A stretch of 64,000 nucleotides of DNA from Glycomyces luteolus (lineage in GTDB: Bacteria > Actinomycetota > Actinomycetes > Mycobacteriales > Micromonosporaceae): NCBI RefSeq assembly GCF_027622875.1, contig NZ_JAPZVP010000003.1, positions 68,627 through 132,626 of the forward strand, given 5' to 3'. The notes below the pieces were generated by a model. It did not search any database. It was not told where the DNA came from and saw only the letters and a program-made list of their open reading frames with translations. Positions 26,653-34,086 of this stretch are shown in pieces (position 1 is the first letter of the stretch; each line of letters starts with the position of its first letter). Made by a program: the position numbers and the translations under genes.

Positions 26653-26669
26653 ATTACCTCCGAGGTAAT
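26653..26669. promoter_or_regulatory. Perfect 17-bp palindrome, likely XRE/MmyB operator
   Basis: ATTACCTC-C-GAGGTAAT has two fully complementary 8-bp arms. It is centred 43 bp upstream of the XRE gene start and about 85 bp upstream of the NTF2-like gene start, so one regulator could control both directions. Confidence 0.7.
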
Positions 26670-26745
26670 CGACGGGCGCCGTCATCGCGGCGAAGCTGGT
26701 GCCGTTCCCCGGAACCGCCGGGGCAGTGAGAGACGGGAAACCGAC

Positions 26746-27111
26746 ATGAACGACTTCAACGCCATCGCCGCCGCCTACATCGAGGCCTTCAACGCGACCG
26801 GCGCGGTCGAGCGCAAGCGCCTCGTGTCCGACGTGTTCACGCCCGAGGTCGCCTACACCGACCCCATGGCGGCCGTTGCGGGCCATGGCGGGATCGAGGC
26901 CTTCATCGCCGGTGCGCACCAGCAGTTCCCCGGCTGGGTCTTCACGCTCGTCGGGCCGGTCGACGGTCACGGGCGGCAGGCCCGCTTCGCGTGGGGCCTC
27001 GGTCCCGAGGGCGCCGAGCCGCCGGTCGTGGGCTTCGACGTGGTCGTGCTCGACGATGACGGGCGGATCGCCCAGGTGCTGGGTTTCCTCGACAAGGTCC
27101 CGAGCGCCTGA
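26746..27111 (+). CDS. NTF2-like/SnoaL-type small protein
   Basis: The 121-residue protein has the cone-shaped NTF2 fold pattern: N-terminal helix (FNAIAAAYIEAFNATG), FTPEVAYTDPMAAVAGHGGIEAFI, then beta strands ending in VGFDVVVLDDDGRIAQVLGFLDKV. Members are polyketide cyclases, ketosteroid isomerases or ligand carriers. It is divergent from the XRE regulator and ends at a strong terminator. ATG 26746 follows AGACGGGAAACCGAC; no strict SD is present. Confidence 0.8.
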   Translation: MNDFNAIAAAYIEAFNATGAVERKRLVSDVFTPEVAYTDPMAAVAGHGGIEAFIAGAHQQFPGWVFTLVGPVDGHGRQARFAWGLGPEGAEPPVVGFDVVVLDDDGRIAQVLGFLDKVPSA

Positions 27112-27117
27112 CCGCCA

Positions 27118-27149
27118 CCGGGGACGGGCGCGAGAGCGCCCGTCCCCGG
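27118..27149. terminator. 14-bp-stem terminator
   Basis: CCGGGGACGGGCGC-GAGA-GCGCCCGTCCCCGG begins 6 bp after the NTF2-like gene stop; it can also serve the convergent gene that stops at 27182. Confidence 0.85.
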
Positions 27150-27181
27150 CTGCGGGACAGCCCTTACGGGCCGGACCTCAC

Positions 27182-27595
27182 TCAGACTCTGGTGGTCCAC
27201 CAGTCGGAGAAGTCCCATCCGTTGGCGGAGTTCCAGCCGAGGGACCACCTGATGTCGTGGCCCTCGGGGAAGTCCTTGTTGCAGACGGTCCACGCCTTGG
27301 CCTGGCCGAGGGTGTCGATGCATTCGCCGGAGCGGTCGCCGTCCATGTCGTACCAGCGGAGCTTGACGGAGTAGCCGTTGGCCGCGTTGTCCTTGATCCA
27401 CAGGATGTCGCCGCCGGGTTGGACGCAGCCGTCGACCTGGGGGAGGTAGCGGCGGTCCGTGCAGTCACCGCTCCAGTCGGCGTCCACGGCGTAGTTGATC
27501 TCCGCGGCGGCCGCGGCCGGGGAGGCGATCCCCAGGACGGCGACCAGGGTCACGGTGAACGCCGCCAAGACGGCGGCGATGCGATTTCGCGTCAT
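27182..27595 (-). CDS. Secreted cysteine-containing protein of unknown function
   Basis: The 137-residue protein has a classical Sec signal peptide (basic MTRNR, hydrophobic core, cleavage near SPAAAAA-EINY at about residue 31). The mature part is about 105 residues, rich in Trp, Asp and Gly, with four cysteines (45, 57, 92, 105) likely to form two disulfides. No family is recognised. The aromatic, acidic mature region is compatible with a small carbohydrate- or surface-binding protein. It has its own ribosome site (AGAAAGGAA before ATG 27595) and shares a terminator region with the convergent gene. Monocistronic. Confidence 0.7.
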   Translation of the reverse strand: MTRNRIAAVLAAFTVTLVAVLGIASPAAAAAEINYAVDADWSGDCTDRRYLPQVDGCVQPGGDILWIKDNAANGYSVKLRWYDMDGDRSGECIDTLGQAKAWTVCNKDFPEGHDIRWSLGWNSANGWDFSDWWTTRV

Positions 27596-27789
27596 TGCGT
27601 TCCTTTCTGCACACTAAAGGCGCCCCGCTCCAGTCCATTACGGAGCGGGTTGCCGAGGACACGCTGCACAGCAGGGGGATCCGCGTCGCACGACGAAGCC
27701 ACACTGTGGACGCGGGAGCGGCACCGCGCGGTTGCCTGCCTCAGGAAGTTTTTGGGATCGGTCCCACGGCTGCCCGTCCGGACGGAGCG

Positions 27790-28917
27790 CTAGTTCCCGG
27801 CGAGGCGGTCAAACCAGCTCGAGCCGCTGTTGGACGGCTGGTCGCGGCGGTCGCCGACGAACTCGACCACGATGTCCACCAGCTGCTCCGGACTGTTCGT
27901 GGCGGTGATCGCGCGCGGGTGGAGGGCAGTCTGCGCACTCGGGTGGTCGGAGAAGAACACGGCGGGTGTGGGGATGCCCGCCGCGATCATGCGGTCGAGC
28001 AGCCGCGTGCCGGCCGCATCGCCGTCGGGTTCGTACTCGCGGCGCATGTCGGTGATCACGAGGTCATAGGTGCGCTTCTCGAAGGCGCGCATCGCCTCGT
28101 CGGTGGAGACGACCGGGTCCACAGTGATCCCGGCGGTGCGGAACAGCCGGATCAGCGGCTCGTTCCACTCCTGGTGGTCGTCGACCCACAGGATCGCGCC
28201 GCCTTGCAGGTCGCCGGCGGCGAGCGCGAGTTTCGTCGCGGCGCGCAGGCTCCGGTTGTCGGACCGGGCGGGCTGGAACGCGGGCGGCTGCTGGTACGCC
28301 GCCGGCAGCGGCTGGTTCCAGTAGGGCGCGTGCTGGTTCGGCGGCATCGGGGCGTAGTAGGCGTTGCCGTTGCCCGGCGGCGCTGCGAGCACCGGGTACG
28401 TGGGCGGAATGTTCGGGATCTGCTGGTTGGGAGCGGTCACAGTGGCGTGGGGGTCGGTCTCGGGCGGGGCGGTGGCGTCGACGGGCGCGTCCGCGGGAGG
28501 CGTGGCGGCGTGGTTCGGCTCGGCGGGCGGTCGGGTGTGGACGGTGTTCTCGTCCGCGGGATCGAGGTCCTCGTCGGCGGCGTCCACGGGCGGTGAGGGT
28601 TCGGGCGGGGCGGTCGCGACGCCGTAGACCGCCCCGTTCCCGGGCCGGACCTGCTGGGCGGGCAGCGGGTACAGCGCGGCCCAGTCCGTTTCGACGGGCG
28701 GCGGTTGGAGTTGCTGCGGCGACGGGCCGCGCACCGCGGCCTGCTCGATGGCCTGCTGAGCGAGTTCGACGGTGACCCAAGGAGTTTCGACCTTGGTCAT
28801 GCGAGGGGCCTGCGCGGTGAAGATGCGCTTGGCGATCGCCAGAGCGATGAAGCCGAAGCCGATCCACAGGAATGCGGGCAGCACCTTGATCAGTTCGATC
28901 CAGATGGCTTCGCTCAT
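27790..28917 (-). CDS. Membrane-tethered receiver-domain protein
   Basis: The 375-residue protein has one membrane helix at the very N-terminus (VLPAFLWIGFGFIALAIAKRIF), then a long disordered Pro/Ala/Gln-rich linker (about residues 60-240), then a response-regulator-like receiver domain (GGAILWVDDHQEWNEPLI with an Asp pair, the phospho-acceptor position in DLVITDMRRE, and PAVFFSDH). No DNA-binding output domain and no kinase are encoded nearby. The second ATG of the ATGATG pair (28917) is 6 bp from GGAG and is preferred. It could scaffold signalling at the membrane. I recognise no named family. Confidence 0.65.
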   Translation of the reverse strand: MSEAIWIELIKVLPAFLWIGFGFIALAIAKRIFTAQAPRMTKVETPWVTVELAQQAIEQAAVRGPSPQQLQPPPVETDWAALYPLPAQQVRPGNGAVYGVATAPPEPSPPVDAADEDLDPADENTVHTRPPAEPNHAATPPADAPVDATAPPETDPHATVTAPNQQIPNIPPTYPVLAAPPGNGNAYYAPMPPNQHAPYWNQPLPAAYQQPPAFQPARSDNRSLRAATKLALAAGDLQGGAILWVDDHQEWNEPLIRLFRTAGITVDPVVSTDEAMRAFEKRTYDLVITDMRREYEPDGDAAGTRLLDRMIAAGIPTPAVFFSDHPSAQTALHPRAITATNSPEQLVDIVVEFVGDRRDQPSNSGSSWFDRLAGN

Positions 28918-28991
28918 CATGGGCTCCAAAGAGGGTACCGGGGCCGGGCATCTCTACCTTAATCGGCCATTGCCCCGGTACCGCCGCTGGC

Positions 28992-29810
28992 TCAACGGGT
29001 GAGCGTGCGGAACAGGGCGATCCAGCGGTCCGGCGGGACGCGGCCCACCGCCTGGTCCCGTGCGATCCCGGCTTCGGCGCAGGCCCGGTGCGCGAGCCGT
29101 CGTGGCACGGCCCTGCACAGGGACGCGGCGAGCGAGCCGCCGACGCCGGAGAAGCCGAGGTCCACGAGGTCGCGGTAGTCGGCCGCGGCCGCTTTGGGCA
29201 GCAAGGGCTTCAGGCGGCGGCGCAGGTGGATCGCGGCCGCGTCGACCCGCGGGACGGGCCGGAACTCGCTCCGGTCGATGCGCATCCCGAGCGCGAAGTC
29301 GAACTCGGGCCAGTGCTCCACGGTGAGGCGGCTCCAGCGGCCGTAGTCGCCGGTGTGCTTGCGGGCGAATTCGAGCTGCGTGACGAGGGAGGCCGAGGTG
29401 AGCGCGCGGGCATTGAGGCACCACCGGACGATGTCCGTGGTGATCCCGAAGGGCGCGTTGGACACCACGGAGAACGGCTCGCGTGGCGGCACCACGTCGC
29501 GGAAGTCGGCTTGGCGGCAGCGGAAGTGCTCGTGGTGGCCGAGCCGGGAGCGCAGGCGTTCGACGAAGTGGCGGTCCTTCTCGTAGGCGATCACGCGGCG
29601 GGCGCGGTCGAGCAGGGCCCTGGTGACCATGCCGTCGCCGGGACCGGCCTCGATCACGAGGTCGCCGGGGCCGACGCCGGCGGCGTCGACGAACGCACGT
29701 GCGGTGTGCGGGTCGCGGAGGAGGTTCTGGGAGAGGGCCTTGCGGGTAGAGACGTTCCGGACGCTATTGGCATGCGGAGTTCGGGCGCGCGGGAATTGGC
29801 TGCGGGACAT
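28992..29810 (-). CDS. Erm-type 23S rRNA adenine-N6 methyltransferase
   Basis: The 272-residue protein has the Erm/KsgA-type SAM fold with SQNLL (residues 27-31), motif I E54-A-G-P-G-D-G, an acidic loop (AYEKD) and the catalytic motif N118-A-P-F-G. The basic, long N-terminus and arginine-rich C-terminus are like actinobacterial Erm proteins (ErmE/ErmX-like). Dimethylation of A2058 of 23S rRNA gives resistance to macrolides, lincosamides and streptogramin B. No biosynthetic cluster is visible, so this looks like intrinsic resistance. ATG 29810 has GGAG 8 bp upstream, and both can fold into a small hairpin. A 24-aa leader ORF precedes it. Confidence 0.88.
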   Translation of the reverse strand: MSRSQFPRARTPHANSVRNVSTRKALSQNLLRDPHTARAFVDAAGVGPGDLVIEAGPGDGMVTRALLDRARRVIAYEKDRHFVERLRSRLGHHEHFRCRQADFRDVVPPREPFSVVSNAPFGITTDIVRWCLNARALTSASLVTQLEFARKHTGDYGRWSRLTVEHWPEFDFALGMRIDRSEFRPVPRVDAAAIHLRRRLKPLLPKAAAADYRDLVDLGFSGVGGSLAASLCRAVPRRLAHRACAEAGIARDQAVGRVPPDRWIALFRTLTR

Positions 29811-29922
29811 GGGAAGGCTCCATGAGGACGAGTCGAATCAGGACGATCGATTCGCCTAGGCCCGCGCAGGGGCGCAACGCCGTGAAGACGGCGGTCGAAA
29901 GAAGCGCGTGCGGGGCCTAGGC
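29811..29922 (-). promoter_or_regulatory. erm attenuator region with competing stems
   Basis: On the mRNA, GCCTAGGCCCCGC (29922-29910, spanning the leader stop) can pair with GCGGGCCTAGGC (29865-29854) with one bulged base. Between and after them lie local hairpins CGCCGT-CTTC-ACGGCG (29893-29878) and CGAATC...GATTCG (29854-29834). CATGG/CCATG around the erm start can hide its ribosome site. This resembles classical drug-inducible erm attenuators. Confidence 0.6.
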
Positions 29923-29991
29923 CGCCGCGCGCAGCCGAATGAAGCTCGGGCCGAACGCGGCGCACGCGTTCAACCCCGGTGATCCTGCCAT
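29917..29991 (-). CDS. erm leader peptide with RLR stalling motif (24 aa)
   Basis: A 24-codon ORF begins at ATG 29991 and ends at TAG 29917, 106 bp before erm. The peptide starts MAGSPGLNACAAFGP and ends SFIRLRAAA; R19-L20-R21 is the +X+ (Arg-x-Arg) signature at which macrolide-bound ribosomes stall in known leader peptides such as ErmDL. A promoter fits exactly: TGGACG, 17 bp, TAATCT, then 7 bp to the ATG, so the leader mRNA is probably leaderless. The promoter lies inside the 3' end of the upstream symporter gene. Stalling is predicted from precedent and needs proof. Confidence 0.65.
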   Translation of the reverse strand: MAGSPGLNACAAFGPSFIRLRAAA

Positions 29992-30001
29992 GCCCGCGAG
30001 A

Positions 30002-31531
30002 TTATCCGGTTTCGTCCGTAGCGTCCACCCGGTTATCGAGCCTCGCGCGCGGGATCGCCCCGGAGTCGCCGGTCGAGTAGCGGCCGGGCACGTGGAGCCG
30101 CAGGACCGCCTCGCTGGCCCATTCGGGCACCGATCCGGGCCGCGACGCCGCGATCATGACGAGGAACGCGAGCGGGACCGTCCATAGTGCAGGCTGGGCG
30201 AGGAGCACTGCGACGGTGCCGGGCTCCAGTTCGATGACCACCGAGGCGAGCGCCGCGCCTGTGGAGGTGCCCGCGCCCACGAGCAGGCCCGCCGTCGCGC
30301 CAGTCGCGGTGAGGCCGCGCCACCAGATGCCGAGGGTGAGCAGCGGGCAGAACGTGGAGGCGGCCACCGCGAAGGCCCAGCCGACGAGCACATTGATGTC
30401 CACATCGGCCGCCGGGAGCGACAGCGCGACCGCGAGGGCCGTACCGACCACGACCCCGAGGCGCAGCCGCGAGAGCGAGCCGCCGAACAGGTCGTGTGAG
30501 AGGCCGCCCGCCAGCGCGAGGAGCAGTCCCGAGGAGGTGGAGAGGAACGCGGCGAACGCACCCGCGGCGACCAGCGCGGTCAGGACCGCGCCCGCCGTGC
30601 CCGGGACGATCGCGCCGGGGACGAGGAGCGGCACCACGTCGGTCTCCTCGGGGGTGGGGGTGGCGACGCGGCCGAGGAGTCCGTAGACGACCGGCCACAG
30701 GTAGAAGAGGCTGAGCAGGACGATCACCGAGACGGCGACGCGGCGGGCCGCGCGGGCTCCGGCGACGGTGTGGAAGCGCATCACGACGTGCGGGAGACCC
30801 ATGGCGCCCAACGTGGTCGCGACCAGGACCGAGACGGTGGCGAGGATCGGGTGGCCGGAGCCGTCGAGGTCGAGGAGCGGGCGCGACCAGTCGGGGTCGG
30901 CGCTCAGGTCGAGCGCCGCGTCGCGCCGTTCGGGCCCGGCGAGGGCGATGAGGAAGACGGCGGGTCCGGCGATGAACGCGAGTTTCACCAGGTAGTGGAA
31001 GGCCTGCACGTACGTGGCGGAGCGCATGCCGCCGACGGCGATCGTCGAGGAGACCACCAGTCCCGCACCGACCACGCCGACCCAGTAGGGGATGCCGGAG
31101 ACGAGTTCGAGCACGACTCCGGCCGCTTTGAACTGCGGCAGCAGGTAGAGCAGCATGATGACGAGCACGACGAGCCCGCACATGCGGCGGATGCGCGGCG
31201 ATCCGAGCCGGTACTCGGCGAAGTCGGGCACCGTGTACGCGCCGCTGCGGCGCATCGGTCCGGCCGCGAGCGCGGCGACGAGCACGTACCCGGCGGTGAA
31301 GCCCACGGCGTACCACATCGCGCCCACGCCGTTCTTGACGAGGAGCCCGGCGAGCCCGAGAACCGAAGCGGCCGAGACGTATTCGCCCGCGATGGCGAGG
31401 GCGTTCCAGCCGGGCACGATGCTGCGGGAGGCGACCAGGAAGTCCGGTGTGGAGCGTGCGGCGCGCACCCCCCAGACGCCGATGACGACGCTTGCGGCGA
31501 GCACCAGGCTGATCGCGGCCAGGCCGAGCAT
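30002..31531 (-). CDS. Sodium:solute symporter (SSS family)
   Basis: The 509-residue protein has about thirteen membrane helices and the SSS pattern: VASRSIVPGWNALAIAGEYVSAASVLGLAGL near the N-terminus, FAEYRLGSPRIRRMCGLV, the sodium-site helix TLGAMGLPHVVMRFHTV and AAFLSTSSGLLLALAGGLSHDL. It resembles the ActP/monocarboxylate branch. Its ATG overlaps the preceding small-protein stop (TGATG at 31529-31533). A shorter version of the same pair lies at 34087-36125, so the two operons look like paralogues. Likely substrate: acetate, pyruvate or another small carboxylate. Confidence 0.85.
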   Translation of the reverse strand: MLGLAAISLVLAASVVIGVWGVRAARSTPDFLVASRSIVPGWNALAIAGEYVSAASVLGLAGLLVKNGVGAMWYAVGFTAGYVLVAALAAGPMRRSGAYTVPDFAEYRLGSPRIRRMCGLVVLVIMLLYLLPQFKAAGVVLELVSGIPYWVGVVGAGLVVSSTIAVGGMRSATYVQAFHYLVKLAFIAGPAVFLIALAGPERRDAALDLSADPDWSRPLLDLDGSGHPILATVSVLVATTLGAMGLPHVVMRFHTVAGARAARRVAVSVIVLLSLFYLWPVVYGLLGRVATPTPEETDVVPLLVPGAIVPGTAGAVLTALVAAGAFAAFLSTSSGLLLALAGGLSHDLFGGSLSRLRLGVVVGTALAVALSLPAADVDINVLVGWAFAVAASTFCPLLTLGIWWRGLTATGATAGLLVGAGTSTGAALASVVIELEPGTVAVLLAQPALWTVPLAFLVMIAASRPGSVPEWASEAVLRLHVPGRYSTGDSGAIPRARLDNRVDATDETG

Positions 31532-31881
31532 CAGCGGTCCTCGAGGTATTCGGCTTCGATGCGCTCCGCCAGGCGCACGTGGATCGCGGCGAGGGCCAGC
31601 AGGATCGGGTAGGGCGCGAAGAAGAGCACGGCCCAGCCGAGCCGCCCGGGGGTGAACACGGCGGCGGTGAGCAGGGCTGCCAGGGCGAAGAGGAGCGCGG
31701 CGGCCGTGCGGACGGCGAGGCGGCGCTGGCGGTGGAGGGCGCGTTCGGCGTGGTCGAGGTCGATCGCGCTGCGGTCCACCGGGGGACGGCCCGAGAGGCG
31801 GCTGAGGCGGCGTGTGGCGTCGGACCGGCGACGCAGGGCGAGCCGGGTCTGGGGGCTGGTGACGCGCACGCGCTGATTCAT
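31531..31881 (-). CDS. DUF485-like small membrane subunit of the symporter operon
   Basis: The 116-residue protein has an arginine-rich, soluble N-terminal half (residues 1-52), then two membrane helices (about 56-100) and an acidic tail. Position and topology match DUF485 proteins that accompany ActP-type symporters, although the sequence is more divergent than the one at 35766. It is translationally coupled to the symporter through TGATG. Start ATG 31881. Confidence 0.65.
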   Translation of the reverse strand: MNQRVRVTSPQTRLALRRRSDATRRLSRLSGRPPVDRSAIDLDHAERALHRQRRLAVRTAAALLFALAALLTAAVFTPGRLGWAVLFFAPYPILLALAAIHVRLAERIEAEYLEDR

Positions 31882-32000
31882 CGGCGAACGCTCCGCACCG
31901 AACGGAAGCGGCTGCACGCCAGGGCATTACGGCGCGGATGCGCCAGGGGGTCGCGGTGGTCGAGCGCGGTCGCCGCCTTCGTCGACGTCGGCCGGGCCAG

Positions 32001-32022
32001 GGCGCGCACGGCCGTGCGCGCC
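32001..32022. terminator. Perfect 22-nt palindrome after the LytTR regulator gene
   Basis: GGCGCGCACGG and its exact complement CCGTGCGCGCC adjoin, giving a 9-bp stem with a GGCC loop. It lies 40 bp downstream of the response-regulator stop (32063) and probably ends that operon. The rest of 31882-32062 shows nothing convincing. Confidence 0.6.
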
Positions 32023-32062
32023 GGCTCGCGACTTGCCGCCGCCGCTCCCCCGTTCCCGTGCC

Positions 32063-32812
32063 TCACCGCTGCGCCCCGCCTTCCCTCGCCGCCTGGAGGA
32101 GTCGTTCGCGCAGGAGCCGGGAGTGCCGGCGGCTCACCGGGACTTCGCCGGGTTCGGTGACGGCCACGAGTCCGGCCGTGGAGGTCACGCGCAGTTCGGT
32201 GACGTGAGCGAGGTTGATCAGGAAGGAGCGGTGCGCGCGCACGAAACCCGCTGCGTCCCATACCTGTTCGAGGTAGGTGAGGGACTGGCGGAGCAGGTGG
32301 GAGCCCTGGTTCGAGTGGAGGCGCACGTAGTCGCCGTGGGCTTCGGCGTAGGCGATGTCGTCGCGGCGCACGAACACGGTGCGGCCGGCGAGTTCGACCT
32401 GGACGACGGCGAGGTCGTCGGCCTTGTCCCCCACCACGGGCGCGGAGCGGCGCCCGCCGATGCGGGCCACCGCTTCGGCGAGGCGCTCGGGCCGAAAGGG
32501 TTTCAGCAGGTAGTCGGCCGCGCCGAGGCCGAAGGCCTCGACGGCGTGGTTGTCGTAGGCGGTGACGAACACGATCTCGGGCGGGTTCGAGAGCCGCCTG
32601 AGGATGCGGGCCACGTCCATGCCGGTGAGGCCGGGCATCGCGATGTCGAGGAACGCGGCGTCGAACGAGCCGGAGCCGAGGAGCCGCACCGCCTCGTCGC
32701 CTCCGCCGGCGGCCACGACCTCGCCGACGGCGGGCAGCTCGGCGAGCTGCCCGGCGAGTTCGGTGCGGGTGGACGGCTCGTCTTCGACGACGAGCACGCG
32801 CAGGAGACTCAT
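32063..32812 (-). CDS. LytTR-family response regulator
   Basis: The 249-residue protein combines a receiver domain (acidic pair E10-D11, phospho-acceptor D56 in AFLDIAMPG, Lys in LLKPF) with a C-terminal LytTR DNA-binding domain (about residues 135-245; DIAYAEAHGDYVRLHS, VRAHRSFLINLAHV, VPVSRRHSRLLRE). It partners the upstream LytS-like kinase. Its start overlaps the stop of a 39-aa ORF (TGATG). By analogy with BtsSR and YpdAB of E. coli, which sense pyruvate and switch on transporters, it probably controls the flanking symporter operons. Confidence 0.92.
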   Translation of the reverse strand: MSLLRVLVVEDEPSTRTELAGQLAELPAVGEVVAAGGGDEAVRLLGSGSFDAAFLDIAMPGLTGMDVARILRRLSNPPEIVFVTAYDNHAVEAFGLGAADYLLKPFRPERLAEAVARIGGRRSAPVVGDKADDLAVVQVELAGRTVFVRRDDIAYAEAHGDYVRLHSNQGSHLLRQSLTYLEQVWDAAGFVRAHRSFLINLAHVTELRVTSTAGLVAVTEPGEVPVSRRHSRLLRERLLQAAREGGAQR

Positions 32813-32931
32813 CAGCGTTCACTCCGGTTCGGGGCGGGGCTCGCGGGGCGGGCCGGCTTGGCGGGGCGGGGGGGCGGTGCCGCCGCCGTCGGGTGGAGGC
32901 GGGCGGCGCGCGCCAGGGTGCGGGCGTTCAT
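32812..32931 (-). CDS. 39-aa Pro/Ala/Arg-rich micro-ORF coupled to kinase and regulator
   Basis: The ORF starts at ATG 32931 inside the kinase stop (ATGA) and ends with a TGA that shares a base with the regulator ATG (TGATG). It encodes a basic peptide, MNARTLARAARLHPT followed by a run of prolines and alanines and ending NRSER. Coupling on both sides implies translation, though it may serve mainly to carry ribosomes from kinase to regulator. No homologue is recognised. Confidence 0.5.
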   Translation of the reverse strand: MNARTLARAARLHPTAAAPPPRPAKPARPASPAPNRSER

Positions 32932-34013
32932 GCGTGCACTCCTCGGGCGTATCTGGGAATCCTCACGGTGGCCTTGGTTCCGGCTCCTGGAGCGGTGTCG
33001 AGCCACAGGCCGTACTCGGGCCCGTAGACGGCGCGCAATCGCCGGTCCACATTGGCTAGCCCAATGCGGCCGGCGCCTTGGCGGCTGCCCGTGAGGATCG
33101 CCTTGGCCGTCTCGGGTTCCATGCCGGCGCCGTCGTCCTCGACCTCGATGACGCACAGCGCGCCCTCGGAGAAGCCGCGCACGGCGATGTGGCCGGTGCC
33201 GGGCTTGGACTCGAAGCCGTGGCGCACGGCGTTCTCCACGATCGGCTGCACGACCAGGAACGGGATCGGCACGGGCAGGACCTCCGGGGCGATGCGGACG
33301 GTGATGTCGAGGCGGTCGTCGAACCGGGCCCGCTGCAGTTCGAGGTAGGTCTGCACCGCCTGCAGCTCGTCCGCGACGGTGGCGTAGTCGCCGGTGTTCG
33401 CGAACGAGTAGCGCAGGTAGTCCGAGAAGTCGGTGAGCAGTTCGCGGGCGCGCTCGGGGTCGGTGCGGGTGTGGGCGCTGATGGCGGCGAGCGCGTTGTG
33501 CATGAAGTGCGGCGAGATCTGGGCCCGGAGGGTGCGCAGGTCGGCCGCCGCGATGCGCTCGCGCGCCCGGTCCAGGTCGGCGTGGTCGAGCGCGGTCGCC
33601 ACGAGGTGGACGGCCTCGGCGAGCTCGGCGTCGCTCACGTCCCCCGCCACGAGGAGGCACCCGGCGAGGTCGCCCGAGACGATGAGCGGCGCGGCCCGCA
33701 GCGGCGGGGCCGTGACCGGCTCGAGCACGTCCAGCGTCTCGACCAGCAGGTTCTGGGCGGCGGCCGGATCGAGCCGCCCGGCGACCGTGATGACCCGGTC
33801 GCAGTCGGCCAGCGCCACCGCGTCGGCCCCGAGGAGCTTCGCGAGGCGGCGGGCCGCCACCGGCGCGCCCTTGCCGCTGAGGCCGTCGGTGAGGGATTCG
33901 CCGATCTGGCGGGAGAGCCGCAGGGCGGCCAGCGTCCCGGAGCCCAGCGCGCGTCGGCGCGTCGAAGCGAGCTTCGACGCGCGGAACGAGGCGGAGAGGC
34001 GACCGGGGATCAC
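32928..34013 (-). CDS. LytS/YpdA-type sensor histidine kinase, cytoplasmic
   Basis: The 361-residue protein has an N-terminal GAF-like sensory region (LGADAVALADCDRVITVAGRL ... AAPLIVSGDLAGCLLVAG), then the His_kinase motif LRTLRAQISPHFMHNALAAIS (phospho-histidine near residue 169), and an HATPase domain (VVQPIVENAVRHGF, EVEDDGAGM, GRIGLANVDRRL). The five-helix membrane domain of LytS is absent, so the signal must be cytoplasmic. GTG 34013 is preferred: TACAGT lies 6 bp upstream (leaderless). The gene overlaps the following micro-ORF, which in turn overlaps the LytTR regulator. Confidence 0.9.
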   Translation of the reverse strand: MIPGRLSASFRASKLASTRRRALGSGTLAALRLSRQIGESLTDGLSGKGAPVAARRLAKLLGADAVALADCDRVITVAGRLDPAAAQNLLVETLDVLEPVTAPPLRAAPLIVSGDLAGCLLVAGDVSDAELAEAVHLVATALDHADLDRARERIAAADLRTLRAQISPHFMHNALAAISAHTRTDPERARELLTDFSDYLRYSFANTGDYATVADELQAVQTYLELQRARFDDRLDITVRIAPEVLPVPIPFLVVQPIVENAVRHGFESKPGTGHIAVRGFSEGALCVIEVEDDGAGMEPETAKAILTGSRQGAGRIGLANVDRRLRAVYGPEYGLWLDTAPGAGTKATVRIPRYARGVHA

Positions 34014-34042
34014 GTGTTCACTGTAACGGGGCCCACAGAAAT

Positions 34043-34075
34043 GGGCGGGGAGGGCTGCCCCAGCCCTCCCCGCCC
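34043..34075. terminator. 14-bp-stem terminator of the ActP-like operon
   Basis: GGGCGGGGAGGGCT-GCCCC-AGCCCTCCCCGCCC is perfect and lies just past the symporter stop at 34087 on the minus strand. Confidence 0.85.
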
Positions 34076-34086
34076 CCTGGGGCTGC

